DNA from: Maea johnstoni
Taxonomy: Eukaryota; Annelida; Polychaeta; Spionida; Magelonidae
Direction of reading: 5' to 3'
Assembly (NCBI GenBank): GCA_963942565.1
Contig: OZ012687.1
Span: 1,651,673-1,715,672 of the forward strand
DNA length: 64,000 nt
Shown in pieces: positions 40,601-51,400 of this stretch. Position 1 is the stretch's first letter. Each line of letters opens with the position of its first letter. The notes beneath the pieces were generated by a model, which was not told the DNA's origin, searched no databases, and saw only the letters and a program-made list of their open reading frames with translations. The position numbers and the translations under genes were made by a program.

Positions 40601-43600
40601 AGTCATGGCCAGTCATTAGTTAAGCCAGTGGTTAAGTCATGACTTGCCAGTAGCTAGTAAGTGCGTAGTCTAAGTCATGACTAGCTGAAGAAAGAACCAG
40701 TCTTCGCATTCGAAGCTGGCAGTTGTGAGAGACAACTGGCACTGGCAGGCAGCGACAAGGCTTATACCAATCGCCCTTCAGGACATAGGCCTTAGTCATA
40801 ACTGAGCACTTGAAATGGAATACATTTTCTTTGCCTGCCTCCTTGGTCAAGTGATCCAATGCATTGCACGTCGACTGATTGTTGTAGTAGTGCATGGGAA
40901 CGAGTAGCGCGTGAGGCATGCAGAGCACTATCCAGCGACTGTGTTGTCGGTGTATTTCCCCAGATTCTACAGGTATATCCAGAGCAGCGACTATAATCAC
41001 ACTATCAATGTTTATTAGGGAAGCCGACGTGACTTTAGAAGATTGCCGAGAAGCCATGCTGGAGTTTGCCAGCGGAGATAGCTGTTACGGCAAGAGATGC
41101 GCACGAGAGCATCACATCACTGACGTAAAGTCTTCCAGTAACCTCACTGTAAGTACCTTTACTGCGGAACACAGCATTTAAGCGTGAGTTCAAGTAATAG
41201 TGTCGCTTAGCGATTTTAAGACATGCCACATTCAAAGTCAATAGCGTTACAATGTTCAATGTGGGCAATGAAAACACATTAAGGGATAAGAAACACGTAT
41301 GAAATGTATTTTTTGGTATTTCTTTATTGATAACGTGCACTTTGCGGATACTACCATTTTGAGAAATATGTAAAATGACTTGTAACTCTCTGGATGGACA
41401 CCGCATATGATTGCAAATGTAATGGTCTTACCTACTGAGTGGGTGACCAGAATGAACAATCAGAAAAGTTTGAGTTTAAGTGTAAGTGTAGTGTATGTTT
41501 ATTGACTGCAGGCATCGTGCAAAATCACACAGGTACAAATATCTTATAAAAGGACAGTAACAATGTGAATTAGTAGCAACATAGAAATACATCAGAGAAA
41601 GGATTATTTTCGAACATCATAATTAAGGTACCATAATTTGCACATATAAATAGTTGGATAGTATAGTTTTAGATGAGAATTATCTCACAGCATACAAACT
41701 CCTAGAAGCTATTTGTACTTATAAATAATTTACATCATGAAAACTGACCAATACGAGATACAGGTACACGTATACATGTACATGATGGACATACTAGATC
41801 TAGTAGACTATACACCACAGATATATATATATACTCCTGAATTAGAAACACACTTTATTCCATTTGAAAAACAAAAACAAATTGTTTGGGGAAAAGTCAG
41901 GACAACATTAATCTTAATGTTCTATACGACATATTCCTGCATGGTATGCTTCGGTAAGTCCTAACTTACACGCTGAATTGATGTTTTAAGCTGTTAACCT
42001 GGAATAGACCTACAGGCACGCTTGCCGTAGCTATTCCACTGCATACGGTACGACTAGCAATTACTAGTAGTAAAAAAGCGGGTATCCTTCACCGATAGGA
42101 GAAATATGGTAAATGTTAAGGAATAGAAAATTATTTTGAAATAGGTCCTCTAAGACGGTTGGACTATTTCAAAATGTGTTCCAATGAATAGTTTGATAAA
42201 GAATTAGGAAATTCCAGATGCCCTGATGCGAGCCTTTTAAATGATTGTGTTATCCAAGTGAACTCTTTGACAACCTGTAAGTTAACGGGCGTGAGGCATC
42301 TTTAATGCCAAGTGGTCGTAAAGGCATTGCCACTGACGGCTTACTGTCTCTCACTGCTGCCCGGGTTAGAATCAGACATGTGGCATGTGAGAAAATTACC
42401 AGTGACTTAGAGTTAGGCGGTAATGTTGACCTGGTACTTCGGGTTTCCTCTTCCACTTACAAATGGCTATTCATGAATAAATCGTGAAATGGCACACAAT
42501 GTGAGTATGAACAATATTTCAAATTCCATGAACCAAATACAAAGGATAGGGTATGTTTCTTTTATTATTTAGTACTCCCTGGAGAGCTACTGCGAGGCTA
42601 GGTCTATAGGATATGTCTGCGTGCCCTTCCGTGGAGGTCCTGTGGATGGATCAGGCAACGGCAGACCGCCCGACCCTTGGCACGTCCCCTGTAAACCAGA
42701 TCAATTATTTCACAATCACACCAAAACAGTGAACGTTCCGCACACGGAAGTTATAAAAGCAAGTTTTGCAACTAATTTTATAATATTGCTATCACAATTA
42801 AACCATAAATGTTTGAGGAAAAGGACAAGGAGGAAGGATTTACATGTTTTGCGCACATCAATTTCTAGAATTAAACCGTTATCTTTGTACAACCATGGCA
42901 AAATATTTTCCTTGTATCAGCAATTGATTAAGTAGATGGGAAACCTAGAACTGTATAACATGGTGTTAATGTTAAAAGGAAATAAAGAAATATTCCATAA
43001 AATGTCTTGCGTATATTTATTCTTTGCTTTAAGATATATGTTGGATTGCAGAAAGCTCTAAATAGGCTGTTTCGTTTAAAGGTTGTCTTCCTTTCTTAGT
43101 GAATATCACCAGACAAAGGCATTCTACGCGAGGTGTTACATGGACATTTCCTCTCCCTTTTTTAGACGTGTTGTGGCTGCAGTGGTGAGGGTTTTACTCG
43201 GTGTCGCTGCTGTCAGGGATGGGGTGAGGTGGTGTGTGTGAAGTGTGACGTAAAGGGAACAGTGTCAGGGCTCGCAGACAATTCCCCGCCGGATAGCCAG
43301 GTACCTGAAGGCACCTGTGAGCGCTGTCGCGGCACGGGTCGACGAAAGTTCGTATTCTAGTCATAGTTTTTTATTCATTATGTTCTGAATCATCTGTGAT
43401 TATCTAATACCCTCAGCGTTGTGATGTAGAGTTCTGTATTGATCTTTAAACTGGTTATACTTGATCGAGGCCGATAGTTGATTTCCGTTTGAGAGATGAT
43501 CTGCGGATAGCCAATTATTTTGAGTAGTTACATAGCAAATTGTACATGTACAAGTGCAAAGTAAATTGTAATAGTAAAACAAGAACCAATGCAAAGTAAA

Positions 43601-45452
43601 GCACAAAAACAATGCAACATACAACAAAGTAAAGAAACACAACGAATTATATCAAAATATAAGATTTTTAATTTTTTAATCAGTATCAAAACAAAAGATG
43701 ACCTTTTACTTATAATTAGTGAAAGTATAGAGAAGCTGCTGGTGTGATGTTTGTTTGGTATTTGCAGATGCAGCCAGTGTGAGGGAGAGAGCCGAGTTAC
43801 CTGTCCCAGATGCTACGGCTACATGAAACTCAACTGCTTCATACAACTTACCGTCATATTGCAAGTATTATCTTCAATACTGTAAACTGTAAAACAATGA
43901 TATTTAGTAACCTTCATGTACTGCATATCTTAGCCCCATCTCAACGTAATATCGTTTTAAGCAAGAAATTTCAAAATATGTCAGAGCGATGTGTATCATA
44001 ATGAACTGGTATATCTCTAACGAATTCTAAGTAGTGCTCATTGTTTCTCTACCTTTCTCTGGGGGACATGCACTTCCATTCTAAACTTATCAGTCATCTA
44101 CTGTGCTTTATTCCAGCTCTAACCATGTTGACGAGTTTCGGGTGGAGAAGAAGGTGTTGCCTGATGACCTGCTCAAAAACATGGATGACGTCATCATATT
44201 CGAACAACAGCTACCTTGCGTAAGTTCTGGACAGTAGAACAGCAGCTTGTCCACCGATAAAGGTAGTGGAAAAGCTGCTGTCCTACTATTAGTTATATCA
44301 CTAAGCCATCTCGTTCTTACTTACCCTGTTGCCAGAACCCGGTGACGTTGGTCAACATAGTCATAAACTTATAAGTATAAAGGCAGTAGTCTGGTAGTGA
44401 TTGGTATCATCATAAATATTTATATTGCCAATGAAATTCTGAGAAATGGACCTGAACATATAGCAACCACAAAAACACGCTCGAAAAGTGACATAATATG
44501 ACAAAATGAACAGGGACATATGACAAACTTATGTCTCACCTGAAAACCGTACATAGATATCTGGTGTTGAATGTTACTGTCTTAAAGTTGCAAGGCTTAA
44601 CGTCAGGTGTTATGATATACTATAGAATAGACATGATTGGTTTTGTTTCTGTTTTGTTGTATGGAGATGTTTTGCAATATGTTACTATTTTAAGTGATAT
44701 GCTTTACTTATTTGCATCCGCACTGCACACACAGTCTGAAGCCACGTGTAGATTCCAAAATGGAATGTGGTCAATTCCAAAGTTTGTATTGTGAAAAAGG
44801 AAATGGTTATTTTGTTCCTGTCTTTTTTTCAGGTATGGCCAATCACTGACTATGAAGTTCCCGAGATTAATACTTACTCTCAAAGTCTCGTCGATAAACA
44901 CCGAACTGAGTTTCCTAATGAACGACAATTACAACAGGTACAATATATATTATCACCTCAATATCTTTTAATACTTTAATGTGACCAAGGTTTTCAGAAT
45001 AATTTTATTGTCAGAGGGATATGAAATTAAAGTTGTTCCAGGGCATGTAGACCGGCTATTCCCTAAATGGAGTTTACAAATGTACATATGGTGAATACAC
45101 GCTCCAACACAAATCCTAATCCTAATACAAAGCAATATTCTGAAAAAATGCCATAAGTTGCTGTTCCTGTTCGATTTAACAATCTCTGATCAAATAATCT
45201 GTTATCACTTTAATTGGTGAATAATATTCCAAATTGTCCAATTATATGTGCACTCCAGGTACAAATAGGCTACACGTTTAAAGAGAGTGTATGTTTTTCT
45301 TGTAGCGCCATCTATTGAGAGCAGTTCCCATCACAGAAGTGGCGTACAGGTGGGAGGGCACTGAATCAAGCTACTGGATCTACGGCCGACAGCGAAAAGT
45401 CCACTGCCCGGACTACCCTCAAACCTACTGCTGGGGCTGCCTCATTCTCTGA
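31493..45452 (+). CDS. SSUH2: Protein SSUH2 homolog, 12 exons, 485 aa
   Basis: Exons: 31493-31556, 37789-37920, 39211-39288, 39851-40015, 40238-40310, 41019-41148, 42573-42758, 43166-43347, 43768-43860, 44117-44219, 44833-44937, 45306-45452. They sum to 1458 nt with consistent phases. The start has a good context (CAACATGG). Residues ~22-170 are Pro/Gly-rich and low complexity. Residues ~171-276 carry the conserved block EDCREAMLEFAS..CYGK and VNVPHTEVIK. Residues ~277-357 form a DnaJ-like cysteine-rich region with six CxxC units (CGCSGEG, CRCCQGWG, CVKC, CERCRGTG, CSQCEGES, CPRCYG). The C-terminus DYPQTYCWGCLIL matches the family ending (DYPERYCCGC in human, from memory). Vertebrate SSUH2 is linked to tooth development; its molecular role is unsettled. 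Introns 7 and 9 are GC-AG. The last 15 codons seed the downstream satellite. Confidence 0.93.
31964..36276. mobile_element. 4.3-kb fold-back in SSUH2 intron 1, arms ~1.36 kb
   Basis: Bases ~31964-33331 are repeated in inverted orientation at ~34935-36276: ATAGGGGATCGGCC against GGCCGATCACCTAT at the outer ends, CATAGAATGAAG against CTTCATTCTATG at the inner ends, with long matches throughout (for example CTCAGGACCAACATT near 32880 and its complement near 35350). The arms are a little diverged with small gaps. The 1.6-kb loop has no recognisable gene. No target duplication was found. Confidence 0.8.
37480..37672. repeat. (ATC)n / (ACT)n trinucleotide array
   Basis: Degenerate ATC/ATT units passing into a pure run of about 27 ACT (CTA) triplets, about 120 bp upstream of SSUH2 exon 2. 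Long Thr, Leu and Ser frames here are artefacts of the repeat. Confidence 0.95.
38065..38785. repeat. 76-bp tandem repeat, ~9.5 copies, in SSUH2 intron 2
   Basis: Landmark GAGCTTAAAATATGACATCC recurs every 76 bases (38111, 38187, 38263 and so on). Copies are nearly identical, differing mainly in GATATGAG/GATACGAG and CCATGCCC/CCATGTCC, which suggests recent spread. Each unit contains CCCTG and CAGGG in inverted arrangement. Confidence 0.95.
39601..39842. repeat. (TA)n array containing an assembly gap
   Basis: TA dinucleotides on both sides of a 200-N gap (39630-39829), ending only about ten bases before the SSUH2 exon 4 acceptor TTCGTTAG, so the polypyrimidine tract of that acceptor is replaced by TA repeat. 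Confidence 0.95.
40521..40685. repeat. Cluster of TAAGTCATGAC-like motifs
   Basis: At least seven degenerate copies of TCTAAGTCATGAC / AAGTCATTAC / AAATCATGAC in 165 bp of SSUH2 intron 5. Could be a decayed short tandem repeat or a cluster of bZIP-type sites. Confidence 0.5.
43166..43860 (+). CDS. SSUH2: SSUH2 exons 8-9: cysteine-rich CxxCxG region
   Basis: Exon 8 (43166-43347) and exon 9 (43768-43860) together encode six CxxC-type pairs spaced like a DnaJ zinc-binding domain. Exon 8 must end at AAA|GTTCGT, a weak donor, because only this junction gives GTGRRKCSQCEGES in frame. Exon 9 begins after TTTGCAG and must end at ATATT|GCAAGT, a GC donor. The cysteines probably bind two or three zinc ions. 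Confidence 0.85.
45306..45452 (+). CDS. SSUH2: SSUH2 exon 12 and first satellite unit
   Basis: Forty-eight codons (from RHLLRAVPITEVAYRW) and a TGA at 45450-45452. From 45411 onward this coding sequence is identical in kind to the 47-bp units that follow for nearly 8 kb, so the stop codon lies inside unit 1 of the array. Confidence 0.92.
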   Translation, partial: RHLLRAVPITEVAYRWEGTESSYWIYGRQRKVHCPDYPQTYCWGCLIL

Positions 45453-48400
45453 GGCCCGACTACCCTCAAACCTACTGCTGGGGCTGCCACATTCTCTGAG
45501 ACCCTACTACCCTCAAACCTACTGCTGGGGCTGCCACATTCTCTGAGACCCGACTACCCTCAAACCTACTGCTGTGGCCGCCACATTCTCTGAGACCCGA
45601 CTACCCTCAAACCTACTGCTGTGGCCGCCACATTCTCTGAGACCCGACTACCCTCAAACCTACTGCTGGGGCTGCCACATTCTCTGAGACCCTACTACCC
45701 TCAAACCTACTGCTGGGGCTGCCACATTCTCTGAGACCCGACTACCCTCAAACCTACTGCTGTGGCTGCCACATTCTCTGAGACCCGACTACCCTCAAAC
45801 CTACTGCTGGGGCTGCCACATTCTCTGAGACCCGACTACCCTCAAACCTACTGCTGTGGCTGCCACATTCTCTGAGACCCGACTACCCTCAAACCTACTG
45901 CTGGGGCTGCCACATTCTCTGAGACCCGACTACCCTCAAACCTACTGCTGAGGCTGCCACATTCTCTGAGACCCGACTACCCTCAAACCTACTGCTGTGG
46001 CTGCCACATTCTCTGAGACCCGACTACCCTCAAACCTACTGCTGGGGCTGCCACATTCTCTGAGACCCGACTACCCTCAAACCTACTGCTGTGGCTGCCT
46101 CATTCTCTGAGCCCCTACTACCCTCAAACCTACTGCTGGGGCTGCCATATTCTCTGAGCCTCCGACTACCCTCAAACCTACTGCTGGGGCTGCCATATTC
46201 TCTGAGCCTCCGACTACCCTCAAACCTACTGCTGTGGCTGCCTCATTCTCTGAGACCCGACTACCCTCAAACCTACTGCTGGGGCTGCCTCATTCTCTGA
46301 GACCCGACTACCCTCAAACCTACTGCTGGGGCTGCCTCATTCTCTGAGACCCGACTACCCTCAAACCTACTGCTGTGGCTGCCACATTCTCTGAGCCCCA
46401 ACTACCCTCAAACCTACTGCTGGGGCTGCCTCATTCTCTGAGACCCGACTACCCTCAAACCTACTGCTGGGGCTGCCACATTCTCTGAGCCCCGACTACC
46501 CTCAAACCTACTGCTGAGGCTGCCACATTCTCTGAGCTCCGACTACCCTCAAACCTACTGCTGAGGCTGCCACATTCTCTGAGACCCGACTACCCTCAAA
46601 CCTACTGCTGGGGCTGCCACATTCTCTGAGACCCGACTACCCTCAAACCTACTGCTGGGGCTGCCTCATTCTCTGAGGCCCGACTACCCTCAAACCTACT
46701 GCTGGGGCTGCCTCATTCTCTGAGACCCGACTACCCTCAAACCTACTGCTGGGGCTGCCACATTCTCTGAGCCCCGACTACCCTCAAACCTACTGCTGGG
46801 GCTGCCTCATTCTCTGAGACCCGACTACCCTCAAACCTACTGCTGGGGCTGCCACATTCTCTGAGACCCGACTACCCTCAAACCTACTGCTGGGGCTGCC
46901 TCATTCTCTGAGGCCCGACTACCCTCAAACCTACTGCTGGGGCTGCCTCATTCTCTGAGACCCGACTACCCTCAAACCTACTGCTGGGGCTGCCACATTC
47001 TCTGAGCCCCGACTACCCTCAAACCTACTGCTGGGGCTGCCTCATTCTCTGAGACCCGACTACCCTCAAACCTACTGCTGGGGCTGCCACATTCTCTGAG
47101 CCCCGACTACCCTCAAACCTACTGCTGGGGCTGCCACATTCTCTGAGACCCGACTACCCTCAAACCTACTGCTGTGGCTGCCACATTCTCTGAGACCCGA
47201 CTACCCTCAAACCTACTGCTGGGGCTGCCTCATTCTCTGAGACCCGACTACCCTCAAACCTACTGCTGGGGCTGCCACATTCTCTGAGACCCGACTACCC
47301 TCAAACCTACTGCTGGGGCTGCCACATTCTCTGAGACCCGACTACCCTCAAACCTACTGCTGGGGCTGCCACATTCTCTGAGGCCCGACTACCCTCAAAC
47401 CTACTGCTGTGGCTGCCTCATTCTCTGAGACCCGACTACCCTCAAACCTACTGCTGGGGCTGCCACATTCTCTGAGGCCCGATCACCCTCAAACCTACTG
47501 CTGGGGCTGCCTCATTCTCTGAGCCCCAACTACCCTCAAACCTACTGCTGTGGCTGCCACATTCTCTGAGCCCCTACTACCCTCAAACCTACTGCTGGGG
47601 CTGCCACATTCTCTGAGACCCGACTACCCTCAAACCTACTGCTGGGGCTGCCACATTCTCTGAGCCCCGACTACCCTCAAACCTACTGCTGGGGCTGCCT
47701 CATTCTCTGAGGCCCGACTACCCTCAAACCTACTGCTGTGGCTGCCACATTCTCTGAGACCCGACTACCCTCAAACCTACTGCTGGGGCTGCCACATTCT
47801 CTGAGACCCTACTACCCTCAAACCTACTGCTGGGGCTGCCTCATTCTCTGAGACCCTACTACCCTCAAACCTACTGCTGGGGCTGCCTCATTCTCTGAGC
47901 CCCAACTACCCTCAAACCTACTGCTGGGGCTGCCACATTCTCTGAGCCCCGATCACCCTCAAACCTACTGCTGGGGCTGCCTCATTCTCTGAGCCCCAAC
48001 TACCCTCAAACCTACTGCTGTGGCTGCCACATTCTCTGAGACCCTACTACCCTCAAACCTACTGCTGGGGCTGCCACATTCTCTGAGACCCGACTACCCT
48101 CAAACCTACTGCTGAGGCTGCCACATTCTCTGAGACCCGACTACCCTCAAACCTACTGCTGAGGCTGCCACATTCTCTGAGCTCCGACTACCCTCAAACC
48201 TACTGCTGGGGCTGCCTCATTCTCTGAGACCCTACTACCCTCAAACCTACTGCTGGGGCTGCCTCATTCTCTGAGACCCTACTACCCTCAAACCTACTGC
48301 TGGGGCTGCCTCATTCTCTGAGCCCCAACTACCCTCAAACCTACTGCTGTGGCTGCCACATTCTCTGAGACCCGACTACCCTCAAACCTACTGCTGTGGC

Positions 48401-51400
48401 CGCCACATTCTCTGAGGCCCGACTACCCTCAAACCTACTGCTGGGGCTGCCACATTCTCTGAGCTCCGACTACCCTCAAACCTACTGCTGGGGCTGCCAC
48501 ATTCTCTGAGGCCCGACTACCCTCAAACCTACTGCTGGGGCTGCCACATTCTCTGAGCTCCGACTACCCTCAAACCTACTGCTGTGGCTGCCACATTCTC
48601 TGAGACCCGACTACCCTCAAACCTACTGCTGTGGCTGCCACATTCTCTGAGGCCCGACTACCCTCAAACCTACTGCTGTGGCCGCCACATTCTCTGAGGC
48701 CCGACTACCCTCAAACCTACTGCTGGGGCTGCCACATTCTCTGAGCTCCGACTACCCTCAAACCTACTGCTGTGGCTGCCACATTCTCTGAGACCCGACT
48801 ACCCTCAAACCTACTGCTGTGGCTGCCACATTCTCTGAGGCCCGACTACCCTCAAACCTACTGCTGTGGCCGCCACATTCTCTGAGACCCGACTACCCTC
48901 AAACCTACTGCTGGGGCTGCCACATTCTCTGAGACCCGACTACCCTCAAACCTACTGCTGTGGCTGCCACATTCTCTGAGACCCGACTACCCTCAAACCT
49001 ACTGCTGTGGCTGCCACATTCTCTGAGACCCGACTACCCTCAAACCTACTGCTGGGGCTGCCACATTCTCTGAGACCCGACTACCCTCAAACCTACTGCT
49101 GGGGCTGCCACATTCTCTGAGACCCGACTACCCTCAAACCTACTGCTGGGGCTGCCTCATTCTCTGAGACCCGACTACCCTCAAACCTACTGCTGGGGCT
49201 GCCTCATTCTCTGAGACCCGACTACCCTCAAACCTACTGCTGAGGCTGCCACATTCTCTGAGCTCCGACTACCCTCAAACCTTCTGCTGGGGCTGCCACA
49301 TTCTCTGAGACCCGACTACCCTCAAACCTACTGCTGGGGCTGCCACATTCTCTGAGACCCGACTACCCTCAAACCTACTGCTGTGGCCGCCACATTCTCT
49401 GAGACCCGACTACCCTCAAACCTACTGCTGAGGCTGCCACATTCTCTGAGCTCCGACTACCCTCAAACCTACTGCTGGGGCTGCCACATTCTCTGAGACC
49501 CGACTACCCTCAAACCTACTGCTGAGGCTGCCACATTCTCTGAGACCCGACTACCCTCAAACCTACTGCTGTGGCCGCCACATTCTCTGAGACCCGACTA
49601 CCCTCAAACCTACTGCTGAGGCTGCCACATTCTCTGAGACCCGACTACCCTCAAACCTACTGCTGAGGCTGCCACATTCTCTGAGCTCCGACTACCCTCA
49701 AACCTACTGCTGGGGCTGCCACATTCTCTGAGACCCGACTACCCTCAAACCTACTGCTGAGGCTGCCACATTCTCTGAGACCCGACTACCCTCAAACCTA
49801 CTGCTGTGGCCGCCACATTCTCTGAGCCCCGACTACCCTCAAACCTACTGCTGGGGCTGCCACATTCTCTGAGACCCGACTACCCTCAAACCTACTGCTG
49901 AGGCTGCCACATTCTCTGAGACCCGACTACCCTCAAACCTACTGCTGTGGCCGCCACATTCTCTGAGACCCGACTACCCTCAAACCTACTGCTGGGGCTG
50001 CCACATTCTCTGAGCTCCGACTACCCTCAAACCTACTGCTGGGGCTGCCACATTCTCTGAGACCTGACTACCCTCAAACCTACTGCTGGGGCTGCCTCAT
50101 TCTCTGAGGCCCGACTACCCTCAAACCTACTGCTGGGGCTGCCTCATTCTCTGAGACCCGACTACCCTCAAACCTACTGCTGGGGCTGCCACATTCTCTG
50201 AGCCCCGACTACCCTCAAACCTACTGCTGGGGCTGCCTCATTCTCTGAGACCCGACTACCCTCAAACCTACTGCTGGGGCTGCCACATTCTCTGAGCCCC
50301 GACTACCCTCAAACCTACTGCTGGGGCTGCCACATTCTCTGAGACCCGACTACCCTCAAACCTACTGCTGTGGCTGCCACATTCTCTGAGACCCGACTAC
50401 CCTCAAACCTACTGCTGGGGCTGCCTCATTCTCTGAGACCCGACTACCCTCAAACCTACTGCTGGGGCTGCCACATTCTCTGAGACCCGACTACCCTCAA
50501 ACCTACTGCTGGGGCTGCCACATTCTCTGAGACCCGACTACCCTCAAACCTACTGCTGGGGCTGCCACATTCTCTGAGGCCCGACTACCCTCAAACCTAC
50601 TGCTGTGGCTGCCTCATTCTCTGAGACCCGACTACCCTCAAACCTACTGCTGGGGCTGCCACATTCTCTGAGGCCCGATCACCCTCAAACCTACTGCTGG
50701 GGCTGCCTCATTCTCTGAGCCCCAACTACCCTCAAACCTACTGCTGTGGCTGCCACATTCTCTGAGGCCCGACTACCCTCAAACCTACTGCTGGGGCTGC
50801 CACATTCTCTGAGACCCGACTACCCTCAAACCTACTGCTGGGGCTGCCACATTCTCTGAGACCCTACTACCCTCAAACCTACTGCTGGGGCTGCCACATT
50901 CTCTGAGACCCGACTACCCTCAAACCTACTGCTGGGGCTGCCACATTCTCTGAGCCCCGACTACCCTCAAACCTACTGCTGGGGCTGCCTCATTCTCTGA
51001 GGCCCGACTACCCTCAAACCTACTGCTGTGGCTGCCACATTCTCTGAGACCCGACTACCCTCAAACCTACTGCTGGGGCTGCCACATTCTCTGAGGCCCG
51101 ATCACCCTCAAACCTACTGCTGGGGCTGCCTCATTCTCTGAGCCCCAACTACCCTCAAACCTACTGCTGTGGCTGCCACATTCTCTGAGCCCCTACTACC
51201 CTCAAACCTACTGCTGGGGCTGCCACATTCTCTGAGACCCGACTACCCTCAAACCTACTGCTGGGGCTGCCACATTCTCTGAGCCCCGACTACCCTCAAA
51301 CCTACTGCTGGGGCTGCCTCATTCTCTGAGGCCCGACTACCCTCAAACCTACTGCTGTGGCTGCCACATTCTCTGAGACCCGACTACCCTCAAACCTACT

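Noticed and set aside
40632-41057. 141-codon minus-strand ORF
   Set aside because: It overlaps the start of SSUH2 exon 6 on the other strand and intron 5; no recognisable domain.
42690-42700. GTAAAC after WHVPC as the exon 7 donor of SSUH2
   Set aside because: It gives the wrong phase for exon 8 and drops the conserved VNVPHTEVIK block; the GC donor at 42759 solves both.
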